From Peribacter sp043814035 (GTDB taxonomy: Bacteria; Patescibacteriota; Gracilibacteria; Peribacterales; Peribacteraceae): a DNA stretch of 64,000 nt. Below the pieces are notes generated by a model, which saw nothing but the letters and a program-made list of their open reading frames with translations, searched no databases and had not been told where the DNA came from. Positions 26,245 to 34,709 of the stretch are shown in pieces. How positions within the stretch are numbered: the first letter of the stretch is position 1; every line of letters begins with the position of its first letter. A program made the translations under genes and the position numbers. Location of the stretch: the NCBI GenBank assembly GCA_043814035.1, contig JBDRKJ010000009.1, positions 1 through 64,000 on the forward strand, given 5' to 3'.

Positions 26245-27768
26245 TTGTTCATGCATGAACACTTCCCCGCTACAGAAGACGACGTCGTGATCGTCGCCTC
26301 GGGCAGTGTGAGCGCCACTGGCAGAAATCCTCTGCAGTCACACGAGGCAGCGCTGCAATTCCGCACGGGACTTCGGGAGCTCACGCCTGCGGACATACCG
26401 CACTTCGATCTTCTGGCGCAGGCCAAAGGTCTCAAGACTGCCGAGGAACGCGCGGCATTTTTTCAGCACGCGTGGGGCAGCAAGTGCGGGGTGGGGGGTG
26501 TGATTCCGCGGGAGTACTTTCCCGATCCGGCGGACGGCGGGTACCCCAAGGGGTTTTATAAAGCGGGGGAGCAATTGGTGGGGGTTTCCGTTCTGCAGGC
26601 GTATGTCGCGTTCACACAGATACGCGCAAAACTGCAGACACTGTTCTCTGCCGATGAGGGCAAGATTCGTCCCGATCTGGCGAAACGCACGATGATCGAT
26701 GTCGCGAGCGGGGCAGGGAGCTCTGTGGAGATGATGGAAAGCGCGCTGGCCGAGTTCCTGCTGGGGGAGAATGACAGTACCTTGGGCAATTCATACGGAA
26801 AATCCGGTTGGCTCCTGGGCATGCTCGGCAACATGAGCGCCGGGCATTTGGCGTCGGCTGCCGGTATCGAGGGGCCGCAGAATAGTTCCAATGCGGCCTG
26901 TGCCTCTTCCGGACTCTCGATGTTCAACGCATTCAATGCCCTGCGGGCCGGCGTGGTGGATATTGCCATCGTGGGTGGCAGCGAGAACCCGGTGGGTCCC
27001 GTGAATACCTATGTCTCCTTCGATCACATGATGAAGAGAAAAGGCGGTGCCCTTTCCCGCAATTGGCGCAACAGTCGTGGTGCGGAGCACGCGCTCACTG
27101 CGTACGGAGCGGATCGCGATGGTTTTGTCCCAGGGAATGCTGCCGGCCTTGTCGTGATGATGCGCCGCAAAATTGCAGACGTGCTCCGGATCCAGCCGCT
27201 CGCGCGCGTGCTGGGGGTCAGCGCCAATACCTGCCAGTCACGCAGATTCGGCAAGAGCCTCGCCGACGGAACCATCACGGGTCAGGCGGCCCTGCTCGAA
27301 GAGCTTTTTTCCTCCATAAACTTGAACAGTGCGGATATGCGGGGGCAGCTCATCCATTACCTGCACGCAACGGGGACGGAGGCCGGTGCCATCAATGAGC
27401 TCTATGCTGCGGCGAAAGTACTGGGTGCCATTGCGCAGGACGGGCGGTACGTGGGAGCGGGAACCAAGGAGGGGACAGGGCACCCGTTGGCGGCAGCGCT
27501 CATCCTTAATGTCATCGAACTACTCGAAGCCATGCGGGATCAGGTTGCAGGCTTTCCTAGTACACAGAACGTGGATCCTGCCTTTCAGGAAGCGGATCCA
27601 AAAATTCTTGAGAAGGAAAATATTCTCGTTGATTCTCCATCCCTCCGTGCTGTTGCGGATAGCATCCCATGCCGCCGGAATGTGAAGGCGGATGCCGGTG
27701 CCCTGTGGTTTGCCGATGCCAAGGGTTTCGGGGGAATAAATATGGCGGTGGCGATGGTGGAGGAATGA
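26245..27768 (+). CDS. Beta-ketoacyl synthase (KAS I/II-like thiolase-fold enzyme)
   Basis: The condensing-enzyme catalytic triad is complete: Cys219 in NAACASSGLSMF, His374 in HATGTEAG and His413 in KEGTGHPLAAA. The C-terminal GFGGINMAVAMV matches the family's GFGGxNA motif. These enzymes condense acyl and malonyl groups on a carrier protein. At 507 residues it is about 90 longer than FabF, with extra sequence before the active Cys. No acyl carrier protein or reductase gene is adjacent; the FabK-like flavoprotein at 20863 is the nearest candidate partner. Confidence 0.88.
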   Translation: MFMHEHFPATEDDVVIVASGSVSATGRNPLQSHEAALQFRTGLRELTPADIPHFDLLAQAKGLKTAEERAAFFQHAWGSKCGVGGVIPREYFPDPADGGYPKGFYKAGEQLVGVSVLQAYVAFTQIRAKLQTLFSADEGKIRPDLAKRTMIDVASGAGSSVEMMESALAEFLLGENDSTLGNSYGKSGWLLGMLGNMSAGHLASAAGIEGPQNSSNAACASSGLSMFNAFNALRAGVVDIAIVGGSENPVGPVNTYVSFDHMMKRKGGALSRNWRNSRGAEHALTAYGADRDGFVPGNAAGLVVMMRRKIADVLRIQPLARVLGVSANTCQSRRFGKSLADGTITGQAALLEELFSSINLNSADMRGQLIHYLHATGTEAGAINELYAAAKVLGAIAQDGRYVGAGTKEGTGHPLAAALILNVIELLEAMRDQVAGFPSTQNVDPAFQEADPKILEKENILVDSPSLRAVADSIPCRRNVKADAGALWFADAKGFGGINMAVAMVEE

Positions 27769-27779
27769 GGACGATGAAT

Positions 27780-27793
27780 ATGGCTCCCCCGGC
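27780..27793. repeat. 14-base match to the tRNA-Asn 3' end (copy 1)
   Basis: The sequence atggctcccccggc is identical to 47633-47646, the reverse complement of the tRNA-Asn 3' terminus including CCA. It lies 11 bases after the ketoacyl synthase stop and is followed by a GC-rich stretch with a gctac/gtagc hairpin. It could be an attachment-site remnant or part of a tRNA-derived palindromic repeat. Confidence 0.45.
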
Positions 27794-27888
27794 CCATGCT
27801 TCGCTCGGCTCCGCTTCGCTACGCCGTAGCTACGCAGGGCCTCGGAGGGGGCTGAAGATGGTTTTGAGATGGTAGGATGCTGTTAGAG

Positions 27889-27903
27889 ATGGCTCCCCCG
27901 GCT
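27889..27903. repeat. 15-base match to the tRNA-Asn 3' end (copy 2)
   Basis: The sequence atggctcccccggct is identical to 47633-47647 and is followed by the cggctccgct motif also present at 27806, 51312 and 52579. Copies 1 and 2 are 109 bases apart in the gap between the ketoacyl synthase and homospermidine synthase genes. If it is an attachment site, the segment between here and the tRNA gene would be about 19.7 kb. Confidence 0.5.
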
Positions 27904-27956
27904 TCTCGGCTCCGCTTGCAGCTTCTCAGCTTCTTGGTAGTCAGACAGCGTAGAAC

Positions 27957-29465
27957 CTAGAGAAGAAAGTGCTGAAATTGCCACGGATCATCATCAGCCG
28001 GAGAGAAGACATTGTTTGTTTTCTTTGCGACGACATCCGAACCATGAGGGGTCCAATCCAGAGGCATCGACACCACTTCGCCGAGATAAGGATCGGCCAC
28101 TTGCATGATTTCCTCATGTGGGAGCTGATCGGGAACGAGGACGCCTCTGCGGGGATTGTGGATCATCCAAAAGACCGCACCGAGTACCGAAGCCGCGACT
28201 TGCAGTGTGGTCGCATTTTGTCCGGGGGCGAGTTGGCGCGTTTCTTCGATAGAGAGGATCGTCCCGGCCCACCATGATTTGAAATCGTGACCCATCAGCA
28301 GACATCCCAGTTCGTCGACGCCACTCACAATATCGTCATTCATGATCCGGTATTTTTCATGCGCTTTGTAGTGGCGTGCGCGCAAAGCATGGAGTGAAGC
28401 GATGGCAGCGGCACACGGCCAATAGGCGTAGTGAACTGTCGGTCGGTACACCGGAGAGCCATTTTCGTCCCATACCGTCAGGTGATCGGAGATGGTGAAT
28501 GCTTCGCCGTGACGCACGACCATTCCCACGATTTCTTGGCTCGGCACGCGCGAACGGACAAAAGTATTGATGCCGAAGCGGGCAAGACAGATTTGATTAC
28601 GGGGACCGCTAGTATGTATGCGCGCATCGGGAGGAAGAATTCGTTCATGCGTTCCCCAGCCCATCTCCGCGGGCGCGGTTCCCTCTTCGAAGAATCCCTC
28701 GACGCTCCACGTATTCACGAATTCATCCGGATTGTGAGGTTGGTTCGTGATCTGCGTATCGATCTCACTGATATGAATCACTTTGACCTGCAAAAGCTGT
28801 GCGAGCCGGTTATAGGCTCCATCGGCCATTGCCTGCTCGATGGCCGGAAGGCGCGGGTCTTTCTTCTTTTCCGCCTTGAGCTTGTTACCGATATCCAGCA
28901 GGGCCCTCTTGGTGAAATGTGAAACCAGTCCGGGGTTTGCCCCGTGCTCGATAATCGCCGTGGGCCCCGGCTTATCGCCCCAGTCACGTATCATTTTTCG
29001 AATAGCCATGTGCCGGACATAGAGCGTTCGGTCGGTGGTAAGTTTTTTGTCAAAATTGTCATAGGGATCCCAGAGCTCGATTGAAGTATTGATGTAGAGC
29101 ACATCATGCGTATGACACCACTCAAGTATGTCCAGGCATCCGATATTCCAGGCAAGATCGATGATCATATCTCCCGGACCTGCGTAGCACGAGAGCTGTT
29201 CGCCAAGCTTGTCGCGGGTGATCTGTTCTTGGACGAAGTGCACGCCCTCTTGCAAGGCGGGAGCCAGGACGGGTGACGCACTGCAATCGACCATATCGAT
29301 TACCGTGATGCGATCCCGCGGCATAGAGACATGTCGCAGCAAAAGAGGAAGGAAACATTGTGAGACGCTGCCGTATCCCATAATGAGTATACGACCCGTG
29401 AACGAGGTTTTGATTCTTGCTGCGAGAGATTCAATAGTCTCCACTAACGTGCAGAGGTCGCGCAA
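27957..29465 (-). CDS. hss: Homospermidine synthase
   Basis: The N-terminal Rossmann motif (ILIMGYGSVSQCFLPLL) and the whole 502-residue architecture match bacterial homospermidine synthase of the saccharopine-dehydrogenase-like family. Characteristic stretches include IIEHGANPGLVSHF and WWAGTILSIEE. The enzyme makes sym-homospermidine from putrescine units using NAD as a recycled cofactor. The upstream SpeD-like gene overlaps its start by 22 bases, so the two form a translationally linked polyamine operon. The 3' gap holds the tRNA-Asn-like repeats. Confidence 0.92.
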   Translation of the reverse strand: MRDLCTLVETIESLAARIKTSFTGRILIMGYGSVSQCFLPLLLRHVSMPRDRITVIDMVDCSASPVLAPALQEGVHFVQEQITRDKLGEQLSCYAGPGDMIIDLAWNIGCLDILEWCHTHDVLYINTSIELWDPYDNFDKKLTTDRTLYVRHMAIRKMIRDWGDKPGPTAIIEHGANPGLVSHFTKRALLDIGNKLKAEKKKDPRLPAIEQAMADGAYNRLAQLLQVKVIHISEIDTQITNQPHNPDEFVNTWSVEGFFEEGTAPAEMGWGTHERILPPDARIHTSGPRNQICLARFGINTFVRSRVPSQEIVGMVVRHGEAFTISDHLTVWDENGSPVYRPTVHYAYWPCAAAIASLHALRARHYKAHEKYRIMNDDIVSGVDELGCLLMGHDFKSWWAGTILSIEETRQLAPGQNATTLQVAASVLGAVFWMIHNPRRGVLVPDQLPHEEIMQVADPYLGEVVSMPLDWTPHGSDVVAKKTNNVFSPADDDPWQFQHFLL

Positions 29466-30013
29466 ACTGCCTTCTCTTCGAGCGCAGTCTGATTCAGGAC
29501 AATGTTGCGCTTGGAAAATTTCTCCAAATATTCCGCAGGAAACCGATCACAACCACGAAGGATGCAGTGAGCATTGAAAGATGTTCCCTCGAAGAACGAA
29601 AGGGCAAAGTCGACGATCGTCTGCGCGTTGTAGTGCTTGCAACTAAAGACATCCAAATAGACGGAATTCGTCTGATTGGCGAAATGTCCCGAAACAAGTG
29701 ATGTCTCGATGAGCTGCGTGAGCGAGAAGCCACTCACGCGAGGATCATCGCCGAAATCCACGACGACGGTTTCGCCAAACATCTTCATACCCAATTTATC
29801 GCAGAGCTTTTTTGTGAACAATTTGATCGCATCAGCATCCCGAATGATATCGGGATTGCAGCCGTGAATGTCTGCGGAGGTCGCGAGCCCCCATGCATTG
29901 CTCTGTTCGTACTCCGCTTTTGTCGGAGGGTTGAGCACTCCCGGACGAGTACTATTTGCTGCTGCTCGGAGAGACCGCGCAGAGTCAGTACCAGTAGAAG
30001 GAAGGTGGACCAT
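29444..30013 (-). CDS. SpeD-like pyruvoyl-dependent decarboxylase (possible ornithine/arginine decarboxylase)
   Basis: The pattern ADIHGCNPDIIRD ... VSGFSLTQLIETSLVSGHF ... YLDVFSCKHYNAQTIVDF follows the AdoMet decarboxylase (SpeD) fold: the first strand with HGC, the proenzyme-cleavage region, then DVFSC with the conserved Cys. The cleavage region is ETSLVSGHF rather than the classical ESHISIHTWPE. Homospermidine synthase needs putrescine, not decarboxylated SAM. SpeD homologues that have become ornithine or arginine decarboxylases are known, so I infer that role. Overlap with hss is 22 bases. The first 30 residues are Ser/Pro-rich and the true start may be later. Confidence 0.78.
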   Translation of the reverse strand: MVHLPSTGTDSARSLRAAANSTRPGVLNPPTKAEYEQSNAWGLATSADIHGCNPDIIRDADAIKLFTKKLCDKLGMKMFGETVVVDFGDDPRVSGFSLTQLIETSLVSGHFANQTNSVYLDVFSCKHYNAQTIVDFALSFFEGTSFNAHCILRGCDRFPAEYLEKFSKRNIVLNQTALEEKAVCATSAR

Positions 30014-30145
30014 CTAAAAGAAGGAAAAAGAATAATCTGGCCAAATATATGCGTTCACCCCCCCATGTCAAATAAAAACTTCCCATATAGAGCGGCTGTC
30101 TCTCGCCTGGGGGCGGTGCAGAATTCGCATATATAAAAAATTGTT

Positions 30146-30385
30146 TTGCACAGGCTCTCATCTGGCACTTTTTTTGGTCTCATCGCCCACGAAAAACTTA
30201 TTGCGATAGCAGGGGTTTATTTCATCACGTTCCTATTTTGCATCAGCTTTTTTGGAGCAGTGCCTGCTGAATTTATAGGGCTCCCGAGTTCAAACACTCT
30301 CATAGACCTTTTGGCGGATGCAGGATATTGGAATGAGGTAGCAGTGAAACTAAAGTGGGAGATGCATTGTTCATTGCAGGCATAG
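30146..30385 (+). CDS. Doubtful small ORF in the 30.0-30.46 kb gap
   Basis: The 449-base gap between the SpeD-like gene and the zinc-ribbon gene is AT-rich. The only notable frame begins with TTG at 30146 and encodes 79 residues with one hydrophobic span (LIAIAGVYFITFLFCISFFGAV). There is no ribosome-binding site and no recognised family. I see no RNA gene or terminator in this gap. Confidence 0.2.
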   Translation: MHRLSSGTFFGLIAHEKLIAIAGVYFITFLFCISFFGAVPAEFIGLPSSNTLIDLLADAGYWNEVAVKLKWEMHCSLQA

Positions 30386-30462
30386 TCATTTAATATACGT
30401 GAGCTGTCCACATTCTCGTATTCATCATATGCCCTGTCATTATTGGCATTCCCCTAAATAAT

Positions 30463-30771
30463 ATGGATTCTTCCAAAGAAAAAGTATGCCCCTTCTGTGC
30501 CGAGATAATTCTCTTAGAGGCAAAGAAGTGTAAACACTGTTCCTCCATACTTGGAAAGCAAGCAACTACAGTCGAACTAACATCCAAGTCGATTAAGCTC
30601 CAACTGGTACTTTCCATCGTTGCAGTGATAGTGGGATGGTTTGTCCTTCTTCAAGGGTTTCAGGAAGAAGAAGTCAACACATTCATAGTGACGATCGGCA
30701 TATTCATAGTCATTGGAGGCACTGTCAGTTACTTCTGGGCAAAGATTGCCCGATGGTGGTATCACAGCTAA
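30463..30771 (+). CDS. Zinc-ribbon membrane protein, 102 aa
   Basis: The N-terminus has two CxxC knuckles (VCPFCAEIILLEAKKCKHC), the short zinc-ribbon form common at the start of small bacterial membrane proteins. Two membrane spans follow (LQLVLSIVAVIVGWFVLLQGF and FIVTIGIFIVIGGTVSYFW). Such proteins are widespread and their roles are mostly unknown. The ATG at 30463 leads directly into the ribbon. Confidence 0.7.
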   Translation: MDSSKEKVCPFCAEIILLEAKKCKHCSSILGKQATTVELTSKSIKLQLVLSIVAVIVGWFVLLQGFQEEEVNTFIVTIGIFIVIGGTVSYFWAKIARWWYHS

Positions 30772-30967
30772 GTCACTTCGTGCATACTTCCCCTATTCCA
30801 AAGTATATGTGGAGATGACGAGAGGATGGCTCCCCATCCTGCGACTTCTGCGAACAGAGTGGCGTAGGGCAATACACGATCTTGAACCTGCAATAAACGC
30901 ACTTATCAAGCCTCTACTAGTGGGCAGTTTGACCTGATCAATCATCCTCTGTAACGGGAAGTTTTTC

Positions 30968-31180
30968 TCATACAGGTTCGCCTTCCCTGATAAGACCGTT
31001 CTCAGTTCTTCTATAAGTCCCCGGTGGGAGCTGAGATATCGCACCACATATACAGACACTCAAAGGGAAAGGGGACGGTTCGCCATTTTTTATTACTAAG
31101 GTGGTGTCCTTTCCTAAATTGATTGAAGGAGGAGCTATTCTGCCGCACTTTGCACATTTCATAGTAAAGATATCATCCAT
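30968..31180 (-). CDS. Small Cys-pair protein, 70 aa
   Basis: MKCAKCGRIAPP and VCICGAIS supply two Cys pairs about 35 residues apart, consistent with a minimal zinc ribbon. The start at 31180 is two bases after the stop of the upstream PIN-like gene (31183), so the pair looks cotranscribed. The function is unknown; a small partner of the PIN-like protein is possible. The 30772-30967 gap shows nothing else supportable. Confidence 0.45.
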   Translation of the reverse strand: MDDIFTMKCAKCGRIAPPSINLGKDTTLVIKNGEPSPFPLSVCICGAISQLPPGTYRRTENGLIREGEPV

Positions 31181-31182
31181 AA

Positions 31183-31767
31183 CTAACGTGGTAATACATG
31201 ATGGATTAAATAGTTTTCGGGGAAAAGATATGTTAGATATGTATCAGGCGATAATGGAAGATGGCAGAAGAAATGATAGTCCGAATTAAAGCTTAAAATT
31301 GGTATACCTGTGCGGTGCGCTATTTGTGCAATGGCACATACTTCCAAGGGGATGATCTCTTCAGGAATGATACGTCTTCCCTCTTTCCCTTGAATGAATT
31401 TAGATTTAGCCTCATTTGCATACATGAAAATGTCCATGAGATTTGTCTTGAACAAATATTCTCTAATGTTTCTCCTCTTGAAGCCGACAATGAGTTTTTT
31501 TGCGATACGTATGCGCCAGCCGCGTTTTCGCATTGCCTCTTTTTGCTGAGTCTCACAAAAGAAACATTTCATATAACATTTAACTTGATACCACCAAAAC
31601 ATCCCCATCCGTTTTCTTGTAATAGATGCCATGTATAAATCGTATTTGCGATTTGGATCATTTTTTTCCGATTGCTCTAGAAACATCATTAACTGGCTGT
31701 GTATAGTACTGCTACTCCTATGTGCTATTACAAATACGCTCTCATCAACGAGTATTTTATGTTTCAT
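31183..31767 (-). CDS. PIN-like domain protein, 194 aa
   Basis: The N-terminus KILVDESVFVIAH resembles the first strand of PIN nucleases with its catalytic Asp. A late ILSFNSDYHFF motif resembles the last strand with a second acid. The middle is unusually basic (RKRGWRIRIAKKLIVGFKRRN), which suggests RNA contact. Intermediate acidic residues cannot be placed with confidence. PIN proteins are Mg-dependent RNases, often toxins. The 70-residue gene starting 2 bases downstream could be its partner, but it does not look like a classical antitoxin. Confidence 0.45.
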   Translation of the reverse strand: MKHKILVDESVFVIAHRSSSTIHSQLMMFLEQSEKNDPNRKYDLYMASITRKRMGMFWWYQVKCYMKCFFCETQQKEAMRKRGWRIRIAKKLIVGFKRRNIREYLFKTNLMDIFMYANEAKSKFIQGKEGRRIIPEEIIPLEVCAIAQIAHRTGIPILSFNSDYHFFCHLPLSPDTYLTYLFPENYLIHHVLPR

Positions 31768-31983
31768 ACAGGGACAGAATTTGTGCTCAGTTTACCTTCC
31801 GGTGGCCGCTGATAATCTTCGATATATTTTCGGATGCCTTGTTCTCGAATTTTTTGCTCTTCTCTTCTCTCTTCCGCAAAATAGTTGCAGAGAGCCCTGA
31901 TTGCAGTTCCCGCTGTTTTGAATATCCGCACCATGATGTGTCAATTATCCGAGATAGGCCTAAGGTTCGGCAACTGAATCTTT

Positions 31984-32050
31984 TAGTATTTGGCTTGACG
32001 AGCGTTTATCTGTACACCATTAGACTTCCCCTTGAGTCCATTCTGAAGCC
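31984..32050. repeat. Direct repeat, copy A
   Basis: About 67 bases here (tagtatttggcttgacgag ... acttccccttgag ... gaagcc) align with 35450-35526 in the same orientation, with a shorter match at 34651-34685. The 31768-32103 gap holds this repeat and no convincing gene. Confidence 0.6.
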
Positions 32051-32103
32051 GTATTTTCAATGTAGTATGCGTTATTTTCTCAGGTATACAGTTTTGAAGA
32101 AAG

Positions 32104-33879
32104 TCATTGAGATTGAGCTTGAGACGGAACCTTTTTGAACAAAGGCGAGATATCCTCTCGATCAAGTTCGATATTTTCAGCACAGGAAGGTGGCTTCGTC
32201 GTCGTCTGATATTGTAGGTAATCAGCAACTTCCTTATCTTCATTAGTTTGGAAAAAATTCGATGGGACGAAGACAATGGGAGCCACCTCCAAACGTTCAA
32301 GGAATCGCTTCCGAAGTTCTGGGTGGTCTTTGGCAAATGATGACTGCGTGAAACCAAGATCAGTGGGTGAATGCTTTGTGAATGGCGTGATGGAACTAGC
32401 TGTAGAAAGAGAAGAATATTGAGTGAGATTGCAGCGATCCATCAATTCATCTGCATACTTGGCAGCTACTTTTGACTTTTGCATGGCTTGAAACTGAGTC
32501 TTCGCTTCTTGCAGCTTCTTGTCGTACTGCAATTTTGGATGGTAAAACGGAATAAGGACGATGGGAATAATGGCGAGGTAGAATAGAGTCCTTGCAAGGA
32601 CAGTTCGGTTCCTATTGCCAACGAAAATAAGGAATATTGCTGCGTATGCTGGAATGGCCAAGAGATAGTGGTTGAGGTGGAAGTCACCTGAGCCAATAGC
32701 AAATATAACCAGATACCCAGCGATGCTAGAAAGTAAAACACCCCGAAAAAGTTCCCGCGATCTGAAAAATAGAATCCAAAGGGAAATGAACATTCCCGCG
32801 AGTAATGCAACATACTTGAGTGTCAGTTGAATGAAGAAAGCGTCTTTCAGTGGGAACGTGTAGTGCAACTGCTCAATCAGTTGCCAGTACAGCGTAGAGA
32901 AATGAGAGAGTGATGCGAGAAGGACAATAGATACGACTGAAAGAATCAGATACTTCCATCGTTCCTGAAATTTGAAGAACGGGTGGATAGCCCACAGGTA
33001 GAAGATTGCATAGCCGAGCATCGGAACCGGGGAAAACCATGCCACATCTTTCAGTACGCGAATAATGATGATTCCACGAAAGAGAAGTCCATGATCGGAA
33101 GGAAGACGGGCAGCGATGACGATGGGCAAGTAAATTGTCAGGTATGGCCAGAGATAGCCAAGAGCGGCAAGCATCAACACACCCGCCAAGAGAGAGATAA
33201 TGAGGGGGATGAGGAAAGAGCGAAGAAAGCAATAGATGTCACGAGATAGTAGCAAGTTCATCGCCAGTAAGATGAACAGAAATGGCTCCTTCATTCCTAT
33301 CGTGCAAAGCATCAATAGCGAAGTAAGTCCAAGTCGCAGGTAGGACATTCTCTGTCTATCCCAAGCTATTACGAGAAGATAAAGAAGCGCGAAGAATATT
33401 CCGAATGATTCAGTTTCAAATCGCCCAGCACGTTCTACCTCATAAAGCATGAAGGCAGACCCGACAAGGAAAGAGAGGGCAATCAGTGTCCATCGCTCGA
33501 ACCAATCGAAAGTCCGCGTTTCACGATATGCAAGAATCATCATGATGGCTGGCACTGCAAGCAGCACAATGATTTGCAGTATCCAAATGAACCTTTCATC
33601 GCCTGTAATCAGTTGAGAGAGGGCTGCTAGAAAGATCACTCCGGGAGCCTTCACGTCGAGCAAATCCTTGTAAGGAATGAGTCCATTGAGAATACCTCTC
33701 CCACTAATCATGTATGCCACTCCTGAGCAACAAATTGTCGTATGGAACTCGATGGACATGCGCCATGCCACGTCCCAAAGTTCTTTCATGCATGCCAACA
33801 AGAGAACGCCAACAATAAAGTATTTGTGGACTTGCCATTTTTTACGATCCGAAGAAGTGAAGAGTTGGATTCCTGCCAT
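32104..33879 (-). CDS. Membrane glycosyltransferase-like protein (GT39/PMT-type), 591 aa
   Basis: About eleven hydrophobic spans are followed by a soluble C-terminal tail of 130 residues. An early loop has PYKDLLDVKAPGVIF; the Asp in this first external loop and the following KxP match polyprenyl-phosphate-sugar-dependent GT-C transferases such as GT39 and ArnT-like enzymes. They move sugars to proteins or lipids on the outer face of the membrane. The gene sits between direct repeats A and B with a recombinase relic upstream, so it may be cargo of a small mobile segment. Confidence 0.7.
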   Translation of the reverse strand: MAGIQLFTSSDRKKWQVHKYFIVGVLLLACMKELWDVAWRMSIEFHTTICCSGVAYMISGRGILNGLIPYKDLLDVKAPGVIFLAALSQLITGDERFIWILQIIVLLAVPAIMMILAYRETRTFDWFERWTLIALSFLVGSAFMLYEVERAGRFETESFGIFFALLYLLVIAWDRQRMSYLRLGLTSLLMLCTIGMKEPFLFILLAMNLLLSRDIYCFLRSFLIPLIISLLAGVLMLAALGYLWPYLTIYLPIVIAARLPSDHGLLFRGIIIIRVLKDVAWFSPVPMLGYAIFYLWAIHPFFKFQERWKYLILSVVSIVLLASLSHFSTLYWQLIEQLHYTFPLKDAFFIQLTLKYVALLAGMFISLWILFFRSRELFRGVLLSSIAGYLVIFAIGSGDFHLNHYLLAIPAYAAIFLIFVGNRNRTVLARTLFYLAIIPIVLIPFYHPKLQYDKKLQEAKTQFQAMQKSKVAAKYADELMDRCNLTQYSSLSTASSITPFTKHSPTDLGFTQSSFAKDHPELRKRFLERLEVAPIVFVPSNFFQTNEDKEVADYLQYQTTTKPPSCAENIELDREDISPLFKKVPSQAQSQ

Positions 33880-34157
33880 AACCTTGAGAGAAACGTCACT
33901 CGTTTATCGCGGCTGCGAGTGGGTTTCCACAAGAAGGGGCACCCAGCTCGGCGTACTCAACGATGTTCCCTACAGCAGCAGAGCGTTGACCGAGGCAAGA
34001 TGCCCCTTTTTGCTCTGCACGTAGGGAAAACTACGGCGTGAAGCCTGCGTTGTTGGGTACGTGGCGATATTAGCATAAATACTTCTGCAAACTAGGTCGA
34101 AGAAAGCAACAGGATGACGATTTTAGAATGTATAATGGATGTATTCCCAAGGTTGTA

Positions 34158-34307
34158 ATGCGCCTAACAGTATCACCCAAGGCTGCAATTCAAAAAATAG
34201 ACTCACTGGTTCGTGAAGGCGCGGCCTTGCAAGATCAGCTTTGGAACGAATACGAGCTTGCTGATAAGCAAATCAAAGAACAGAAACAGGCAGAGGATTA
34301 CGCTTGA
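34158..34307 (+). CDS. Small ORF, 49 aa, possibly truncated
   Basis: ATG 34158 starts MRLTVSPKAAIQKIDSLVRE, an amphipathic helical sequence ending DKQIKEQKQAEDYA. It resembles the N-terminus of longer mobile-element proteins, and its end runs into the recombinase relic in another frame, so it is probably truncated. The 33880-34157 stretch upstream holds only two cccaaggYtgYaat repeats (34146, 34178) at its right edge and nothing else I can name. Confidence 0.35.
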   Translation: MRLTVSPKAAIQKIDSLVREGAALQDQLWNEYELADKQIKEQKQAEDYA

Positions 34308-34647
34308 TGAGTACGACAAACTGATCGAGCAAACAAAGACCCGTGAAGCCACATTGCACGATGAAATGCGATCGCACAGCAAGGCAGATGAAGCATTTTT
34401 GGTGTCGTGTTCTTATTTACTGGAACTGCTTAAACGGGCATCTGACCTTTTTGAGTGTTCGCAACCATCCCAAAAGAACCAACTACTGCGCTTCGTGCTT
34501 GCGAACGCAAAGGTGGAAGGCGAAAAGCTAGTCTGGGACTTGAAAAGTCCGTTTTCAGGTATTGCCCAATGCGTCAAAACGAAAGAGTGGCTCGCCGTCT
34601 TGAACGGCATCCGAACATGCTCTGTCGCAGGAAGGGCGTGTTCATGA
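34297..34647 (+). pseudogene. Serine recombinase relic (C-terminal fragment)
   Basis: The frame reads ITLDEYDKLIEQTKTRE, then HSKADEAFLVSCSYLLELL, KRASDLFE and QKNQLLRFVLANAKVEGEKL. This is the coiled C-terminal part of large serine recombinases that follows the zinc ribbon. The catalytic domain, recombinase domain and zinc ribbon are all missing. It ends shortly before repeat copy C. It is unrelated in detail to the intact recombinase at 46050 and indicates an earlier, different insertion. Confidence 0.7.
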
Positions 34648-34650
34648 ACT

Positions 34651-34685
34651 TTTCAAGGGGTACACAACGTCAGATTCCCCTTGAG
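34651..34685. repeat. Direct repeat, short copy C
   Basis: tacacaacgtcagattcccc plus ttgag matches the right part of repeats A and B (consensus tacacanCgtcagattccc[ct]ttgag). It lies 3 bases after the stop of the recombinase relic. Confidence 0.55.
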
Positions 34686-34709
34686 TAGTTTACTGCTACA
34701 CTTGCTTGC

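Noticed and set aside
30793..31059. 88-codon minus-strand frame overlapping the 70-residue Cys-pair gene
   Set aside because: Basic, unstructured composition and overlap with a better-supported frame.
31722..32138. 138-codon plus-strand frame
   Set aside because: It covers repeat A and the 3' ends of two minus-strand genes; composition looks non-coding.
33880..34150. GC-rich stretch before the recombinase relic considered as a tRNA
   Set aside because: No T-arm or acceptor pairing could be built.
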